Shown here: piece after piece, positions 18,412-28,226 of the stretch
Position numbering within the stretch: position 1 is the stretch's first letter
How the letters are laid out: every line of letters begins with the position of its first letter
Assembly: GCA_002708315.1 (NCBI GenBank)
Contig: PANC01000029.1
Coordinates: 22,596-86,595, forward strand
Length of the DNA: 64,000 nucleotides
Reading direction: 5' to 3'
DNA from: Lentimicrobiaceae bacterium
GTDB lineage: Bacteria > Bacteroidota > Bacteroidia > Bacteroidales > F082
Program-made: the position numbers and the translations under genes
Notes under the pieces: generated by a model
Seen by the model: only the letters and a program-made list of their open reading frames with translations
The model's database searches: none
What the model was told of the DNA's origin: nothing

Positions 18412-21400
18412 ATGCTAAGTATACTTAAGAAAGTTTTTGGTGACAAAGCCGCAAAAGATTTAAAAGAGATAAATCCTTTCGTTGATAAAATAAAGGAAGT
18501 TTATGATAATATTTCCAAATTAACGAATGATGAATTACGGAACAAGACTTATGATTTTAGAAATCGCATTGTTGAGAATACAAAAGAAGAAGAGACGGAA
18601 ATAAATCGTCTGAAGGAATTGATAACCAATGACCCTGAAATGGTTGTTGAATTGAAAGAAGAACATTATTCTACAATAGATAACCTTACAAAACAGAGTT
18701 ACGATAAAACTCAGGCCTTTCTCAATGATATTTTACCAGAAGCGTTTTCAGTTGTGCAAGAGACAGCCAAGAGGTTTGCTGAAAATGATACGGTTGAGGT
18801 AACGGCAAATCAATTTGATAGGGATTTAAGTGCTGCCCTTGATAATGTTACTGTGAAGGGTGATAAGGCCTATTACAAGAATACATGGCAGGCTGGTGGA
18901 AATACTATTACATGGGATATGGTTCATTATGATGTGCAGCTAATAGGTGGAACAGTTCTGCATCAGGGGAAAATAGCAGAAATGGCTACTGGTGAGGGTA
19001 AAACTCTTGTTGCAACCCTACCAGTCTATTTAAATGCTCTTCCGGGAAAGGGAGTCCATGTGGTAACAGTTAACGACTATTTAGCAAAGCGTGATAGCGA
19101 ATGGATGGGAATGCTCTACATGTTTCATGGCATGAAGGTAGATTGTATTGATAACCATCAGCCAAATTCTCATGAAAGAAGACAGGCATATTTGGCTGAT
19201 ATTACTTTTGGTACAAATAATGAATTCGGATTTGATTATTTGCGTGACAACATGACAGGTAATCCAGAAGAACTTGTGCAACGAGAGCATAATTATGTAA
19301 TTGTTGATGAGGTTGACTCGGTGCTTATTGATGATGCTCGTACTCCATTGATTATTTCCGGCCCAACTCCAAAGGGCGATATACATGAATTCGATGAACT
19401 TAAGGCTGATGTCCAGAACCTATTCAATGCTCAAAAGGCATTAGTAACTAAAATTTTAGTCGAAGCTAAAAGTCTACTTCAGGATAAAAATAACAATGAA
19501 ACTGTAAAAAAGGCTGGTGACGCATTGCTTAGAGCCTATCATGGCCTGCCAAAAAATAAAGCTTTTATAAAACTTTTAAGCGAGGAAGGAAACAAGCAGT
19601 TAATGCAGAAAACGGAAAGCTTCTATTTACAAGAGCAGGCAAAAAATATGCATGTGATTGATGATGAATTGTTTTTTGTAAATGATGAAAAGAATAATTC
19701 GGTTGATTTAACGGAAAAGGGGATAGACCTTCTAACAAAATCATATGATAATCCTGATTTCTTTGTGATGCCAGATATTGGTGCAAGGGTTGCAGAGCTT
19801 GAAACGCAAAATCTTTCAGAGAAGGAGTTAGTAGAGCAAAAGAATAAAATGATACAGGATTATTCAATAAAATCTGAAAGAATACATACTGTAACACAAC
19901 TATTAAAAGCATACACGCTTTTTGAAAAAGATGTTGAGTATGTAATGATGGATAATAAGATTAAGATTGTTGATGAGCAAACTGGTCGTGTTATGGAGGG
20001 TCGCCGATATTCCGATGGTCTTCATCAGGCAATTGAAGCAAAGGAAAACTTAAAAGTTGAAGCAGCTACCCAAACCTATGCCACCATTACTCTTCAGAAT
20101 TATTTTAGAATGTATAATAAACTTGCTGGTATGACTGGTACTGCAGAGACTGAGGCTGGAGAGTTATGGGATATTTACAAACTTGATGTTATTGTAATTC
20201 CTACCAATAAGCCAATACTTCGTGATGACCGGGAGGATCTTGTTTACAAAACAAAGAGAGAAAAATATAATGCAGTTATTGATGATATAGAGAGGCTTGT
20301 GGATGAAAAACGACCAGTTCTTGTTGGTACAACATCCGTTGAGACATCTGAGCTCTTAAGTAGAATGTTGAATCGGAAAAGGATTCCGCATAATGTTCTT
20401 AATGCAAAATTACACCAACGAGAAGCACAGGTTGTTAAAGAAGCTGGTCAACCAGGGATGGTTACCATTGCAACTAATATGGCAGGTCGTGGAACAGATA
20501 TTAAACTAGGAACAGGTGTAATTGAATCAGGAGGGTTAGCAATAATTGGTACTGAAAGACATGATTCTCGGCGTGTTGATCGTCAGTTAAGGGGTCGTGC
20601 TGGTCGTCAAGGAGATCCTGGTAGCTCACAGTTTTTTGTTTCTCTTGAGGATGACTTGATGAGAATGTTTGGTTCGGGAAGAATTGCTGGAATAATGGAT
20701 AAGCTGGGACTTGAAGAGGGTGAGGTTATTCAACACTCTATGATTACTAAATCCATTGAAAGAGCTCAGAAAAAAGTAGAGGAGAATAACTTTGGGATTC
20801 GTAAAAGACTTTTGGAATATGATGATGTTATGAACTCCCAAAGGGAAGTAATTTATCGTCGTCGTAAACATGCGCTTTTTGGTGAAAGACTTTCTGTAGA
20901 CATATCCAATATGATATACGATTTATGTGAACATATAGTGATTGATAATCAGGAAACAAATGATTTTGAAGGCTTTCAGATGGAAGTATTGAGAAGCTTA
21001 GCAATTGAGTCACCTGTGGACGAAAAAGAATTTATGGCCATAGATGGTGAAGAGTTAACTCAAAAACTAATGGATAAGGTATTTTCCAATTATCAGGGTA
21101 AAAGAAAAAGTTTAGCGGAGAGAACCTTCCCTGTAATTAAAGATGTTTATGAGAATCAGTCACAATATGAAAACATAGCTATACCATTTACTGATGGTAA
21201 AAAACAAACTCAGGTAGTTGCTAATTTGAAAAAATCCGTAGAATCTGATGGTGCAGAAGTTCCTGTTGCATTTGAAAAAAGTATCACCTTATCTACGATT
21301 GATGATTTGTGGAAAGAGCAATTACGAGAAATGGATGAGTTAAAACAATCTGTACAAAATGCTTCTTACGAGCAAAAAGATCCATTATTGATATATAAAT

Positions 21401-21702
21401 TTGAGTCGTTTGAATTATTCAAAAAAATGATTCAAAAAATTAATAAGGATGTTGGAACCTACTTACTAAAGGCAGATGTTTTAATGCACAGTGGTGATAG
21501 TGTTCGTGAAGCAAAAGTGCCTAGAGGATTAGATAGAACCCAAATGAAAGAGGAAAGAGGCGACTTATTAACACAAGCACATAGTGATACACAAGAACGC
21601 CAAAAACCTCAACCTATTAAGGTAGAAAAGCGAGTTGGAAGAAATGATCCTTGTCCATGCGGTAGTGGTAAGAAATTTAAGCAGTGTCATGGCAAAAATT
21701 AG
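18412..21702 (+). CDS. secA: Preprotein translocase ATPase SecA
   Basis: '[26 protein letters not shown]', '[23 protein letters not shown]', '[16 protein letters not shown]', SEC-C '[20 protein letters not shown]'. Confidence 0.99.
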   Translation: MLSILKKVFGDKAAKDLKEINPFVDKIKEVYDNISKLTNDELRNKTYDFRNRIVENTKEEETEINRLKELITNDPEMVVELKEEHYSTIDNLTKQSYDKTQAFLNDILPEAFSVVQETAKRFAENDTVEVTANQFDRDLSAALDNVTVKGDKAYYKNTWQAGGNTITWDMVHYDVQLIGGTVLHQGKIAEMATGEGKTLVATLPVYLNALPGKGVHVVTVNDYLAKRDSEWMGMLYMFHGMKVDCIDNHQPNSHERRQAYLADITFGTNNEFGFDYLRDNMTGNPEELVQREHNYVIVDEVDSVLIDDARTPLIISGPTPKGDIHEFDELKADVQNLFNAQKALVTKILVEAKSLLQDKNNNETVKKAGDALLRAYHGLPKNKAFIKLLSEEGNKQLMQKTESFYLQEQAKNMHVIDDELFFVNDEKNNSVDLTEKGIDLLTKSYDNPDFFVMPDIGARVAELETQNLSEKELVEQKNKMIQDYSIKSERIHTVTQLLKAYTLFEKDVEYVMMDNKIKIVDEQTGRVMEGRRYSDGLHQAIEAKENLKVEAATQTYATITLQNYFRMYNKLAGMTGTAETEAGELWDIYKLDVIVIPTNKPILRDDREDLVYKTKREKYNAVIDDIERLVDEKRPVLVGTTSVETSELLSRMLNRKRIPHNVLNAKLHQREAQVVKEAGQPGMVTIATNMAGRGTDIKLGTGVIESGGLAIIGTERHDSRRVDRQLRGRAGRQGDPGSSQFFVSLEDDLMRMFGSGRIAGIMDKLGLEEGEVIQHSMITKSIERAQKKVEENNFGIRKRLLEYDDVMNSQREVIYRRRKHALFGERLSVDISNMIYDLCEHIVIDNQETNDFEGFQMEVLRSLAIESPVDEKEFMAIDGEELTQKLMDKVFSNYQGKRKSLAERTFPVIKDVYENQSQYENIAIPFTDGKKQTQVVANLKKSVESDGAEVPVAFEKSITLSTIDDLWKEQLREMDELKQSVQNASYEQKDPLLIYKFESFELFKKMIQKINKDVGTYLLKADVLMHSGDSVREAKVPRGLDRTQMKEERGDLLTQAHSDTQERQKPQPIKVEKRVGRNDPCPCGSGKKFKQCHGKN

Positions 21703-21937
21703 GGGTTATCAATAAAAGCTAGCTTATTTTACTTTGAATACCGATTGCGATACTAACTCATGTTTTTGATTCCAATATTCTTGGTTCCATAATATTCTTT
21801 TTGATAGGTATTGCTAGATTACTTTATTCCCCAACTCTTAAGAGTCTAATTTGTTTAGCTATGCCCTCGTTGTTTTCTAGGTTCTGAAACTACTTAAATA
21901 TATGATATATTTGTGCTGAGAATCAAGCAATGTAATA

Positions 21938-24169
21938 ATGTTCAAGACAAAGTGTATTTTTTTAATTTTATTCATTATTATACAGGTTACAAGTGGGTAT
22001 TTATATTCGAGTGAGATTGATGATATCCCCAAAAAAAAGAGGCCAAAGATTGGTTTAGTGTTAAGTGGGGGTGGTGCAAAAGGGTTTGCATATCTGGGAA
22101 TGCTTAAGGTTTTTGAAGAAGTTGGATTACACATAGATTATATTGGAGGAACAAGCATTGGCAGTGCAATGGGCGGTCTTTATGCTGCTGGTTATAGCTA
22201 TGAGGAAATAAAAAAAATGATTGAATCCCAAGATTGGGACGCATTAATTAGAGACGAAATACCAAGAAAGTATATAGCGTATGAAGAGAAACAATTTTTG
22301 GAGTATTCCATAATTTCTATACCCTTGGAAAAGCGAAAGGTGAGATTGCAGCGATCTATGTATAAAGGTCAGCAAATCAATCTAATGCTAAACAAATACT
22401 TTTCCCCAGTATGGGATATTAATGATTTCTCTAAATTGCAAACACCGTTTTTATGTGTAGCAACAAACCTTTACAATGGGGATGCCGAGGTTTTAACCAA
22501 TGGATATCTTCCAATGGCAATCCGTTCTTCGATGTCAATACCAGGATATTTTGCACCATCACATTTCAATGGCATGTATCTTATCGATGGAGGTGTTGTA
22601 AATAACTACCCTGCCCAACCAGTGCAAGATAAAGGAGCTGAGTATCTAATTGGCGGTGATGTTCAGGCTGAACTTAAAGATACTATTACCGAATTAACGT
22701 CTCTTATATCTATTATAAATCAAGTTGTATCTTTTCATTCTGAGGAAGCCAACCTTGTGGCAGATAGTATTTTGAATATTAATATACGGTTTGAAGTACC
22801 TGCAGGCCTGATGGATTTCAATAAATATGATACAATAATAAAGTATGGTGAATATATTGCTAACCAATATAAACCTGAGTTAAAGGCTTTAGCTGACTCA
22901 TTAAATGCCATCGAATATATACCACCCAAGGTAAGAAATGCTAAACCTCTTAAAACATTAGATATTAATGAGGTTTTATATGAGGGGAATAAAAAAATGT
23001 CATCAGAATATCTTGATAACTTCTTCGGTGAATTTAGGAATACGATAGTTTCAATTGATGATATTGAGGATAAAATCACAATGGTTTATGGCACAAAATT
23101 TTTTAAATATGTTTTCTATGAGTTAGAGAAGTCTGGTGATGGTAGGGCAAATATTATCATAAAGGTTGAGGAAGCATCTCCAGGTTATTTGTCTGCATCT
23201 ATTCATTATGACTTAACTTACAATGGTAGTATCAGAGTTAATGGAATATTTAGGAATATTCTTGGAAATCAAAGCAAGCTCTTTGGCGAACTTGTTCTTG
23301 GATCCAATCCTGGGTTTAGATTATTATACCTTCTCTCAAATGGCATAAAGCCAGGCTTTGGGGTTGATATTGAAATGTATGAGTTTAAATTTAATTATTA
23401 TAAACAATCAGAGAAGTTAACAGCCATAAGTATGAGAAGCATGAAAGCTGGAGCTTTTGCCACTTCTATGCTTAATAACCTTTATAGTGTTAAGTTGGGT
23501 GCAGAATATGAATTATTTAAATTTAAACAGACTGTTGTAGTTGACACATCATTGATACCTTTTCAAAATTTTAATAGTTATGGAAGCGTTTTCGTTAAGT
23601 TTAGGGCCGATACTAAGAATAAACCTAACTTCTCAACTACAGGATTCGATGCTGAATTTAATGCACATTATTGTATGAATCTCTCAAAAGGTTGGGTGGA
23701 TAGTCTTTTCACAAACTCGCTGATAATGAGTTTCAAGCTGCATAAAAATTTACCTCTTAACAAAAGGTTTACTCTTAAGCCAGGCCTTTATTTTGGTTGG
23801 ACATTAAATAATGATGAACCCCCAATTCAGCATCGGTTTGGTGCAGGTGGACTAAATGAGATAAACTATATAAATAATTTCGTACCTTTCACCGGAGTTC
23901 AGTTTATACAGAGCTTTGGTTTGTATGCAGCAATAGCAAGGTTGAAGCTGCAATATAATGTGTACGAAAAGATATATTTAACCCTGAGAACTGATATGGG
24001 AAACTTAGAGTCTACTCCTAAGGATTTAACTGACATTAGTAATGCAATGTTTGGATATGGGCTTACTGCATCTTATGATAGCTTTATTGGGCCTGTTGAG
24101 TTAACGGTTATGGGTTCAAATGTCAACCCTACGGTTTCATTTTTTATTAATATTGGATTTAGTTTCTAA
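21938..24169 (+). CDS. Patatin-like phospholipase with POTRA/BamA-like outer-membrane barrel C-terminus
   Basis: 'GLVLSGGGAKGFAYLG', 'GGTSIGSAMGGLYAAGYS' (GxSxG), 'LIDGGVVNNYPA' (DGG); POTRA-like 'VLYEGNKKMSSEYL...' and beta-rich C-terminus ending 'SFFINIGFSF'. Confidence 0.88.
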   Translation: MFKTKCIFLILFIIIQVTSGYLYSSEIDDIPKKKRPKIGLVLSGGGAKGFAYLGMLKVFEEVGLHIDYIGGTSIGSAMGGLYAAGYSYEEIKKMIESQDWDALIRDEIPRKYIAYEEKQFLEYSIISIPLEKRKVRLQRSMYKGQQINLMLNKYFSPVWDINDFSKLQTPFLCVATNLYNGDAEVLTNGYLPMAIRSSMSIPGYFAPSHFNGMYLIDGGVVNNYPAQPVQDKGAEYLIGGDVQAELKDTITELTSLISIINQVVSFHSEEANLVADSILNINIRFEVPAGLMDFNKYDTIIKYGEYIANQYKPELKALADSLNAIEYIPPKVRNAKPLKTLDINEVLYEGNKKMSSEYLDNFFGEFRNTIVSIDDIEDKITMVYGTKFFKYVFYELEKSGDGRANIIIKVEEASPGYLSASIHYDLTYNGSIRVNGIFRNILGNQSKLFGELVLGSNPGFRLLYLLSNGIKPGFGVDIEMYEFKFNYYKQSEKLTAISMRSMKAGAFATSMLNNLYSVKLGAEYELFKFKQTVVVDTSLIPFQNFNSYGSVFVKFRADTKNKPNFSTTGFDAEFNAHYCMNLSKGWVDSLFTNSLIMSFKLHKNLPLNKRFTLKPGLYFGWTLNNDEPPIQHRFGAGGLNEINYINNFVPFTGVQFIQSFGLYAAIARLKLQYNVYEKIYLTLRTDMGNLESTPKDLTDISNAMFGYGLTASYDSFIGPVELTVMGSNVNPTVSFFINIGFSF

Positions 24170-24178
24170 AAAATAGAT

Positions 24179-24880
24179 ATGTATAATAGAGTGTTATTAA
24201 AATTAAGTGGAGAGTCATTAATGGGTAACCAAAGCCATGGTATAAACCCCGGTATTCTATCAAGTTACAGTGAGGATATTAAGGCAATTGTTGACAAAGG
24301 TGTTCAAGTTGCTATTGTTATAGGAGGTGGTAATATCTTTAGAGGAATTCAAGGAGTTGCAACTGGTATGGATCGCGTACAGGGTGATTATATGGGAATG
24401 CTTGCAACTGTAATAAATTCTATGGGGTTGCAATCTGAGCTGGAAAAACAAGGGCTAAAGGCAAAACTTTTATCTGGTCTTTTCATTGATCCCATTGCTG
24501 AATCAATGAGTGGGGGAAAAGCAAAAAAATATCTTAATGATGGTTATGTTGTTATTATTGCTGGAGGTACTGGGAACCCATTTTTCACAACGGATACCGC
24601 TTCAGCACTTCGTGCGGTTGAAGTCGGTGCTGATGTTCTATTGAAAGGCACACGTGTTGATGGAGTATATTCTGCTGATCCTGAAAAAGATCCTAATGCC
24701 AAGAAATACGATTCAATTTCATTTGCTGAGGCATATGAGAAGAATTTGATGATCATGGATATGACAGCTTTCACTCTTTGCCAGGAAAATGAGTTGCCGA
24801 TAGTTGTTTTTAACATGAATACAAAGGGAAACCTGCAGAAGATTGTTGATGAAGAGAAAATAGGTACAATTGTAAAGTAA
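24179..24880 (+). CDS. pyrH: UMP kinase
   Basis: 'VLLKLSGESLMG', 'VAIVIGGGNIFRG', 'DYMGMLATVINSMGLQSELE', 'GTGNPFFTTDTASALRAVEVGADVLLKGTRVDGVYSADP'. Confidence 0.99.
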   Translation: MYNRVLLKLSGESLMGNQSHGINPGILSSYSEDIKAIVDKGVQVAIVIGGGNIFRGIQGVATGMDRVQGDYMGMLATVINSMGLQSELEKQGLKAKLLSGLFIDPIAESMSGGKAKKYLNDGYVVIIAGGTGNPFFTTDTASALRAVEVGADVLLKGTRVDGVYSADPEKDPNAKKYDSISFAEAYEKNLMIMDMTAFTLCQENELPIVVFNMNTKGNLQKIVDEEKIGTIVK

Positions 24881-24912
24881 GATTTATGTCTGTGAATAAA
24901 ACCGTAAAAATT

Positions 24913-24956
24913 CTACAAATGTATTTGTAGGCATGGTCTTATATATATTACATTTA
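24913..24956 (+). promoter_or_regulatory. Putative frr promoter with overlapping operator-like palindrome
   Basis: CTACAAATGTATTTGTAG (24913-24930); TTTG (24924-24927)-N21-TACATTTA (24949-24956, 7/8 match to TAnnTTTG). Confidence 0.4.
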
Positions 24957-24978
24957 TAATAAACAAAAAGGATGCAAA

Positions 24979-25542
24979 ATGGAAGATGAAGCTATTTTAT
25001 GTATTGAAGAGGTTAAAGAAAGTATGCAGGATGCTATGAAGCATTTAGATAAGGAATTTATAAAAGTTAGAGCTGGTAAAGCATCGCCCTCAATGTTATC
25101 TGGAGTTAAGGTTGAGTATTACGGAACATTAACGCCCATTGAACAAACATCAAATATCAATACACCTGATGCCCGACAGATTGTTATTCAACCATTTGAT
25201 AGAACCCAAATTAATGAGATCGAGAAAGCGATTCTAAATTCAAATCTAGGTTTTAACCCCCAGAATGAAGGAGACATGATAAGAATTAATGTTCCACCAT
25301 TAACAGAGGAGAGAAGGTTGGATCTTGTAAGAAAAGCAAAAGCAGTTGCTGAGGATACTAAAGTTGGAATTAGGAATGCACGTAGAAATGGTAATGACGA
25401 AGTGAAAAAGCTTGAGAAAGATGGTTTGCCAGAGGATATAGGTAAGAAACTTATGGATGAGATTCAACAACTAACCGACAATTATTCAAATAAAGTAGAT
25501 ACTCTTTTCGAGGAGAAAGAAAAGGACATTTTAACAGTTTAA
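24979..25542 (+). CDS. frr: Ribosome recycling factor
   Basis: 'FIKVRAGKASPSMLSGVKVEYYGTLTPIEQTSNI', 'RINVPPLTEERRLDLVRKAKAVAEDTKVGIRNARR'. Confidence 0.99.
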   Translation: MEDEAILCIEEVKESMQDAMKHLDKEFIKVRAGKASPSMLSGVKVEYYGTLTPIEQTSNINTPDARQIVIQPFDRTQINEIEKAILNSNLGFNPQNEGDMIRINVPPLTEERRLDLVRKAKAVAEDTKVGIRNARRNGNDEVKKLEKDGLPEDIGKKLMDEIQQLTDNYSNKVDTLFEEKEKDILTV

Positions 25543-25566
25543 TTTAACTGTCTCTGAATTATCCTA

Positions 25567-26229
25567 CTATAAATCTAATTTATCTTCTTTTTTTACTTTT
25601 TGAGATTTTATCACCTTCTTTTTACTCTTCTTGCCTCCCTTAAATTTACTTACAAGAGTATAAACAAAACGTGCAACGTTTGTGGTAGTCATTATAGAAG
25701 AATATGCTTTACCCAATATTTCTTGAAGGATATTTTTTATGGTTAGGTTATGTTCTATAACCTTCACTTTTTCATTGATATTTTCCTTGGTATCCGACAT
25801 CTTATTCCTTAATAATAAGATATTTTCATCATGAGATTCCTTGGTATCAAATGTGAATTCTTCATTCTTAGCATTGTAATCATCAAAAAAGATACTTCCA
25901 AAGAACCTTCGCACTGGATTAAAAATTAATCGCTTTCTGTAAAAAAATATAATACCTGCAAAAAACAAATAAAATAATGCTACAATTAGAAACCCAACTC
26001 CCGTTGACCATCCAGTTATTGCACTAAACCATCTAGCAAATGCAAAAGAAAAGAATAATAATACGAAACCACTTATGCCAAAAAGCAGAAGTAGCATCAT
26101 CATATAAGATGCTAACTCACTTGATCCTTTTACAAAAACTAGTTTGTTGTAGTTAATTAGATTATCCAGATAATCTTTAAAATCATCAATAATTTCCTTG
26201 ATAGGATCTGTAAGATTATTTTGCTCCAT
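25567..26229 (-). CDS. Membrane protein, phage-holin-superfamily/YqjE-like (tentative)
   Basis: Two TM segments after an amphipathic N-terminus; next to a YtxH-family gene; Lys-rich C-terminus. Confidence 0.5.
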   Translation of the reverse strand: MEQNNLTDPIKEIIDDFKDYLDNLINYNKLVFVKGSSELASYMMMLLLLFGISGFVLLFFSFAFARWFSAITGWSTGVGFLIVALFYLFFAGIIFFYRKRLIFNPVRRFFGSIFFDDYNAKNEEFTFDTKESHDENILLLRNKMSDTKENINEKVKVIEHNLTIKNILQEILGKAYSSIMTTTNVARFVYTLVSKFKGGKKSKKKVIKSQKVKKEDKLDL

Positions 26230-26251
26230 GAGGAAATTAGTTAAATGAGAA

Positions 26252-26545
26252 TTAGGCCTTACTTTTTACTTCTTCAATTATGGCAGTAGTACTCTTTTTT
26301 ACAGTATCGATTGTTTCTTCAGCCCCTTCTTTAATATCATCAAGTACCTCTGTCATTGATTCTTTTAAATCGTCGAATTTATCAAATAAATCGTCGGTTA
26401 TTTCTTTGGATTTATCAGACAATTTTCTTCTTGTTTCTTCTCCCGGTTCAGGAGCAAAAAGCAAACCTGCTAATACTCCTGCTGCTGCGCCCATTAGAGC
26501 ACCTGCAACAAAGGCAAATCCTGAATTTGAATTATTATCGCTCAT
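26252..26545 (-). CDS. YtxH domain-containing protein
   Basis: 'GFAFVAGALMGAAAGVLAGLLFAPEPGEETRRKLSDKSKEI'. Confidence 0.9.
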   Translation of the reverse strand: MSDNNSNSGFAFVAGALMGAAAGVLAGLLFAPEPGEETRRKLSDKSKEITDDLFDKFDDLKESMTEVLDDIKEGAEETIDTVKKSTTAIIEEVKSKA

Positions 26546-26602
26546 TTATCAAAAATTTTAAAGGTTAATTATATGGTATTATATGTTTATTGCTTAAAAA
26601 GG

Positions 26603-27700
26603 TTACATTCTGCTAGTTAAATATTTAACTAATTTCATTTGTTGCATAAACTGACGCAGTATAACTTTTAATATTGTATATGTTGGTATAGCAAGTATCA
26701 TACCAATAATTCCTGCAATTTTGCCTCCAATTATTATTGCAAGAAAAACCTCAACGGGATGCGCTTTAACACTTTTGGAATATATCTGAGGTTGTAATAT
26801 TAAATTATCAATGATATTTGCGATTAAAAATACTCCAACAACGCTAAGGAATGTAAATGTTATCAAATCATATTCTCCATTACTTAATACTGATAAAATA
26901 GCTAATACTGCTCCAATTGTCATTCCAATCAAAGGACCTAAGTATGGAATTACATTCATCAGTCCACCCATAAAGCCAATTAGAAGTGCGTTTGGCACAC
27001 CTAAAATCACTAGCCCAATGGTTTCAAGTGTCATCATTATTATTACTTCCACTAGAATGCCATGAAAATACCTAACTAAAAGATATTTAGAATCATGCAG
27101 TGCCTTGTCAAGGTCTTCCATATATTTTTCTGGCGAAAGCATTAGTATGAAATTCTTGAGTAGTTTGTCTTCGAATAAAAAATAATATGTTAGAAATATT
27201 ACAATAAATGTGCCCACAAACACAGAACCGGTTGTACTAACCAGGTTTGTGAAAAAGTTTGTGAATTTGGCTATGCTTACTAATTCAAGAATTTGTGCTT
27301 TCAAATAAATTGCAAGTGTCTCATCTGCATTAATAACATTGTATTGAACCAGAAAAGCGTCAAGTTGGTCCATGGGTTCTTTATAGTTGGCAATTATATC
27401 GTTCACATTAATGCTGGATATTATATTTGCCTGTCGTATTATCAGTGGAACGATTAGAACCATAAAAGCACTAAATACAAGCATAATAACAATAAGAGAT
27501 ATAATGGCACTCAAAGTGCGTGGCATATTTCGATTCCATATTTTAACACTATCCAATTTCTTCACCATAGGTGTTCCAATCATGGATAGGAATAATGCAA
27601 TTAATATGTAGCCAACAACATCCAAAAAATACCATCCCATAAATATAATTATTACAAATCCTATCAAAGGTCGTATGTATTGAAAAAGGCTATCTCTCAT
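26603..27700 (-). CDS. AI-2E family transporter (PerM-like permease)
   Basis: Multi-TM; 'LIGFMGGLMNVIPYLGPLIGMTIGAVLAIL', 'LILQPQIYSKSVKAHPVEVFLAIIIGGKIAGIIGMILAIPTYTILKVI'. Confidence 0.93.
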   Translation of the reverse strand: MRDSLFQYIRPLIGFVIIIFMGWYFLDVVGYILIALFLSMIGTPMVKKLDSVKIWNRNMPRTLSAIISLIVIMLVFSAFMVLIVPLIIRQANIISSINVNDIIANYKEPMDQLDAFLVQYNVINADETLAIYLKAQILELVSIAKFTNFFTNLVSTTGSVFVGTFIVIFLTYYFLFEDKLLKNFILMLSPEKYMEDLDKALHDSKYLLVRYFHGILVEVIIMMTLETIGLVILGVPNALLIGFMGGLMNVIPYLGPLIGMTIGAVLAILSVLSNGEYDLITFTFLSVVGVFLIANIIDNLILQPQIYSKSVKAHPVEVFLAIIIGGKIAGIIGMILAIPTYTILKVILRQFMQQMKLVKYLTSRM

Positions 27701-27772
27701 GCGGATAATTAAGGTTTACTTTATAAAATTACACAAATATTTATATTGTTTGCTTTAAATAACGTTTCCGTT

Positions 27773-27799
27773 GGTCAAACATTATGTTGACCTTTTTTT
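27773..27799 (+). terminator. Orphan intrinsic-terminator-like hairpin on + strand
   Basis: GGTCAA-ACATTATG-TTGACC followed by TTTTTTT; no + strand CDS precedes it. Confidence 0.5.
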
Positions 27800-27840
27800 A
27801 ATATTAAAAATAATTGAATTAGAGATAAACTGACTCTATC

Positions 27841-28167
27841 TTACTTAAGTTTTGGATTATTTTGATGCCTCTGCTTGTCTCGATTATTTTTTTTGTCAAT
27901 ATTTTCTCTTAATGCGCTATCTAGGTCTATACCAGTTTGATTTGCAATACAAATAATAACAAATAAGACATCTGCAAGTTCATCGCTAAGATTATCATCT
28001 TCTTCATTGATCTTGAAGGACTGTTCACCATATTTTCTTGCTATTATTCTAGCAACCTCGCCAACTTCTTCTGTCAATATAGCCATATTGGTTAATTCGT
28101 TAAAATATCTTATACCTGTTGATTTAATCCAGGTATCAACTTTTTGTTGCGCCTCATTTATGGTCAT
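27841..28167 (-). CDS. MazG-like nucleotide pyrophosphohydrolase
   Basis: 'MAILTEEVGEVARIIARKYGEQ...LSDELADVLFVIICIANQTGIDLD' all-alpha NTP pyrophosphatase motif. Confidence 0.92.
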   Translation of the reverse strand: MTINEAQQKVDTWIKSTGIRYFNELTNMAILTEEVGEVARIIARKYGEQSFKINEEDDNLSDELADVLFVIICIANQTGIDLDSALRENIDKKNNRDKQRHQNNPKLK

Positions 28168-28226
28168 CTTATAAGTTTTGGAAATTTATTTAAACTCATG
28201 CGAAATTAGTTAATTTTGCCTAGTGT

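Noticed and set aside
19081-19386. Antisense ORFs within secA, patatin, pyrG, TonB-receptor and other CDSs in the ORF track
   Set aside because: Each lies fully opposite a strongly supported conserved CDS and lacks recognisable domains.
21716-21725. Palindrome AAGCTAGCTT after secA
   Set aside because: 10-bp palindrome without a loop or T-tract; expected occasionally by chance.
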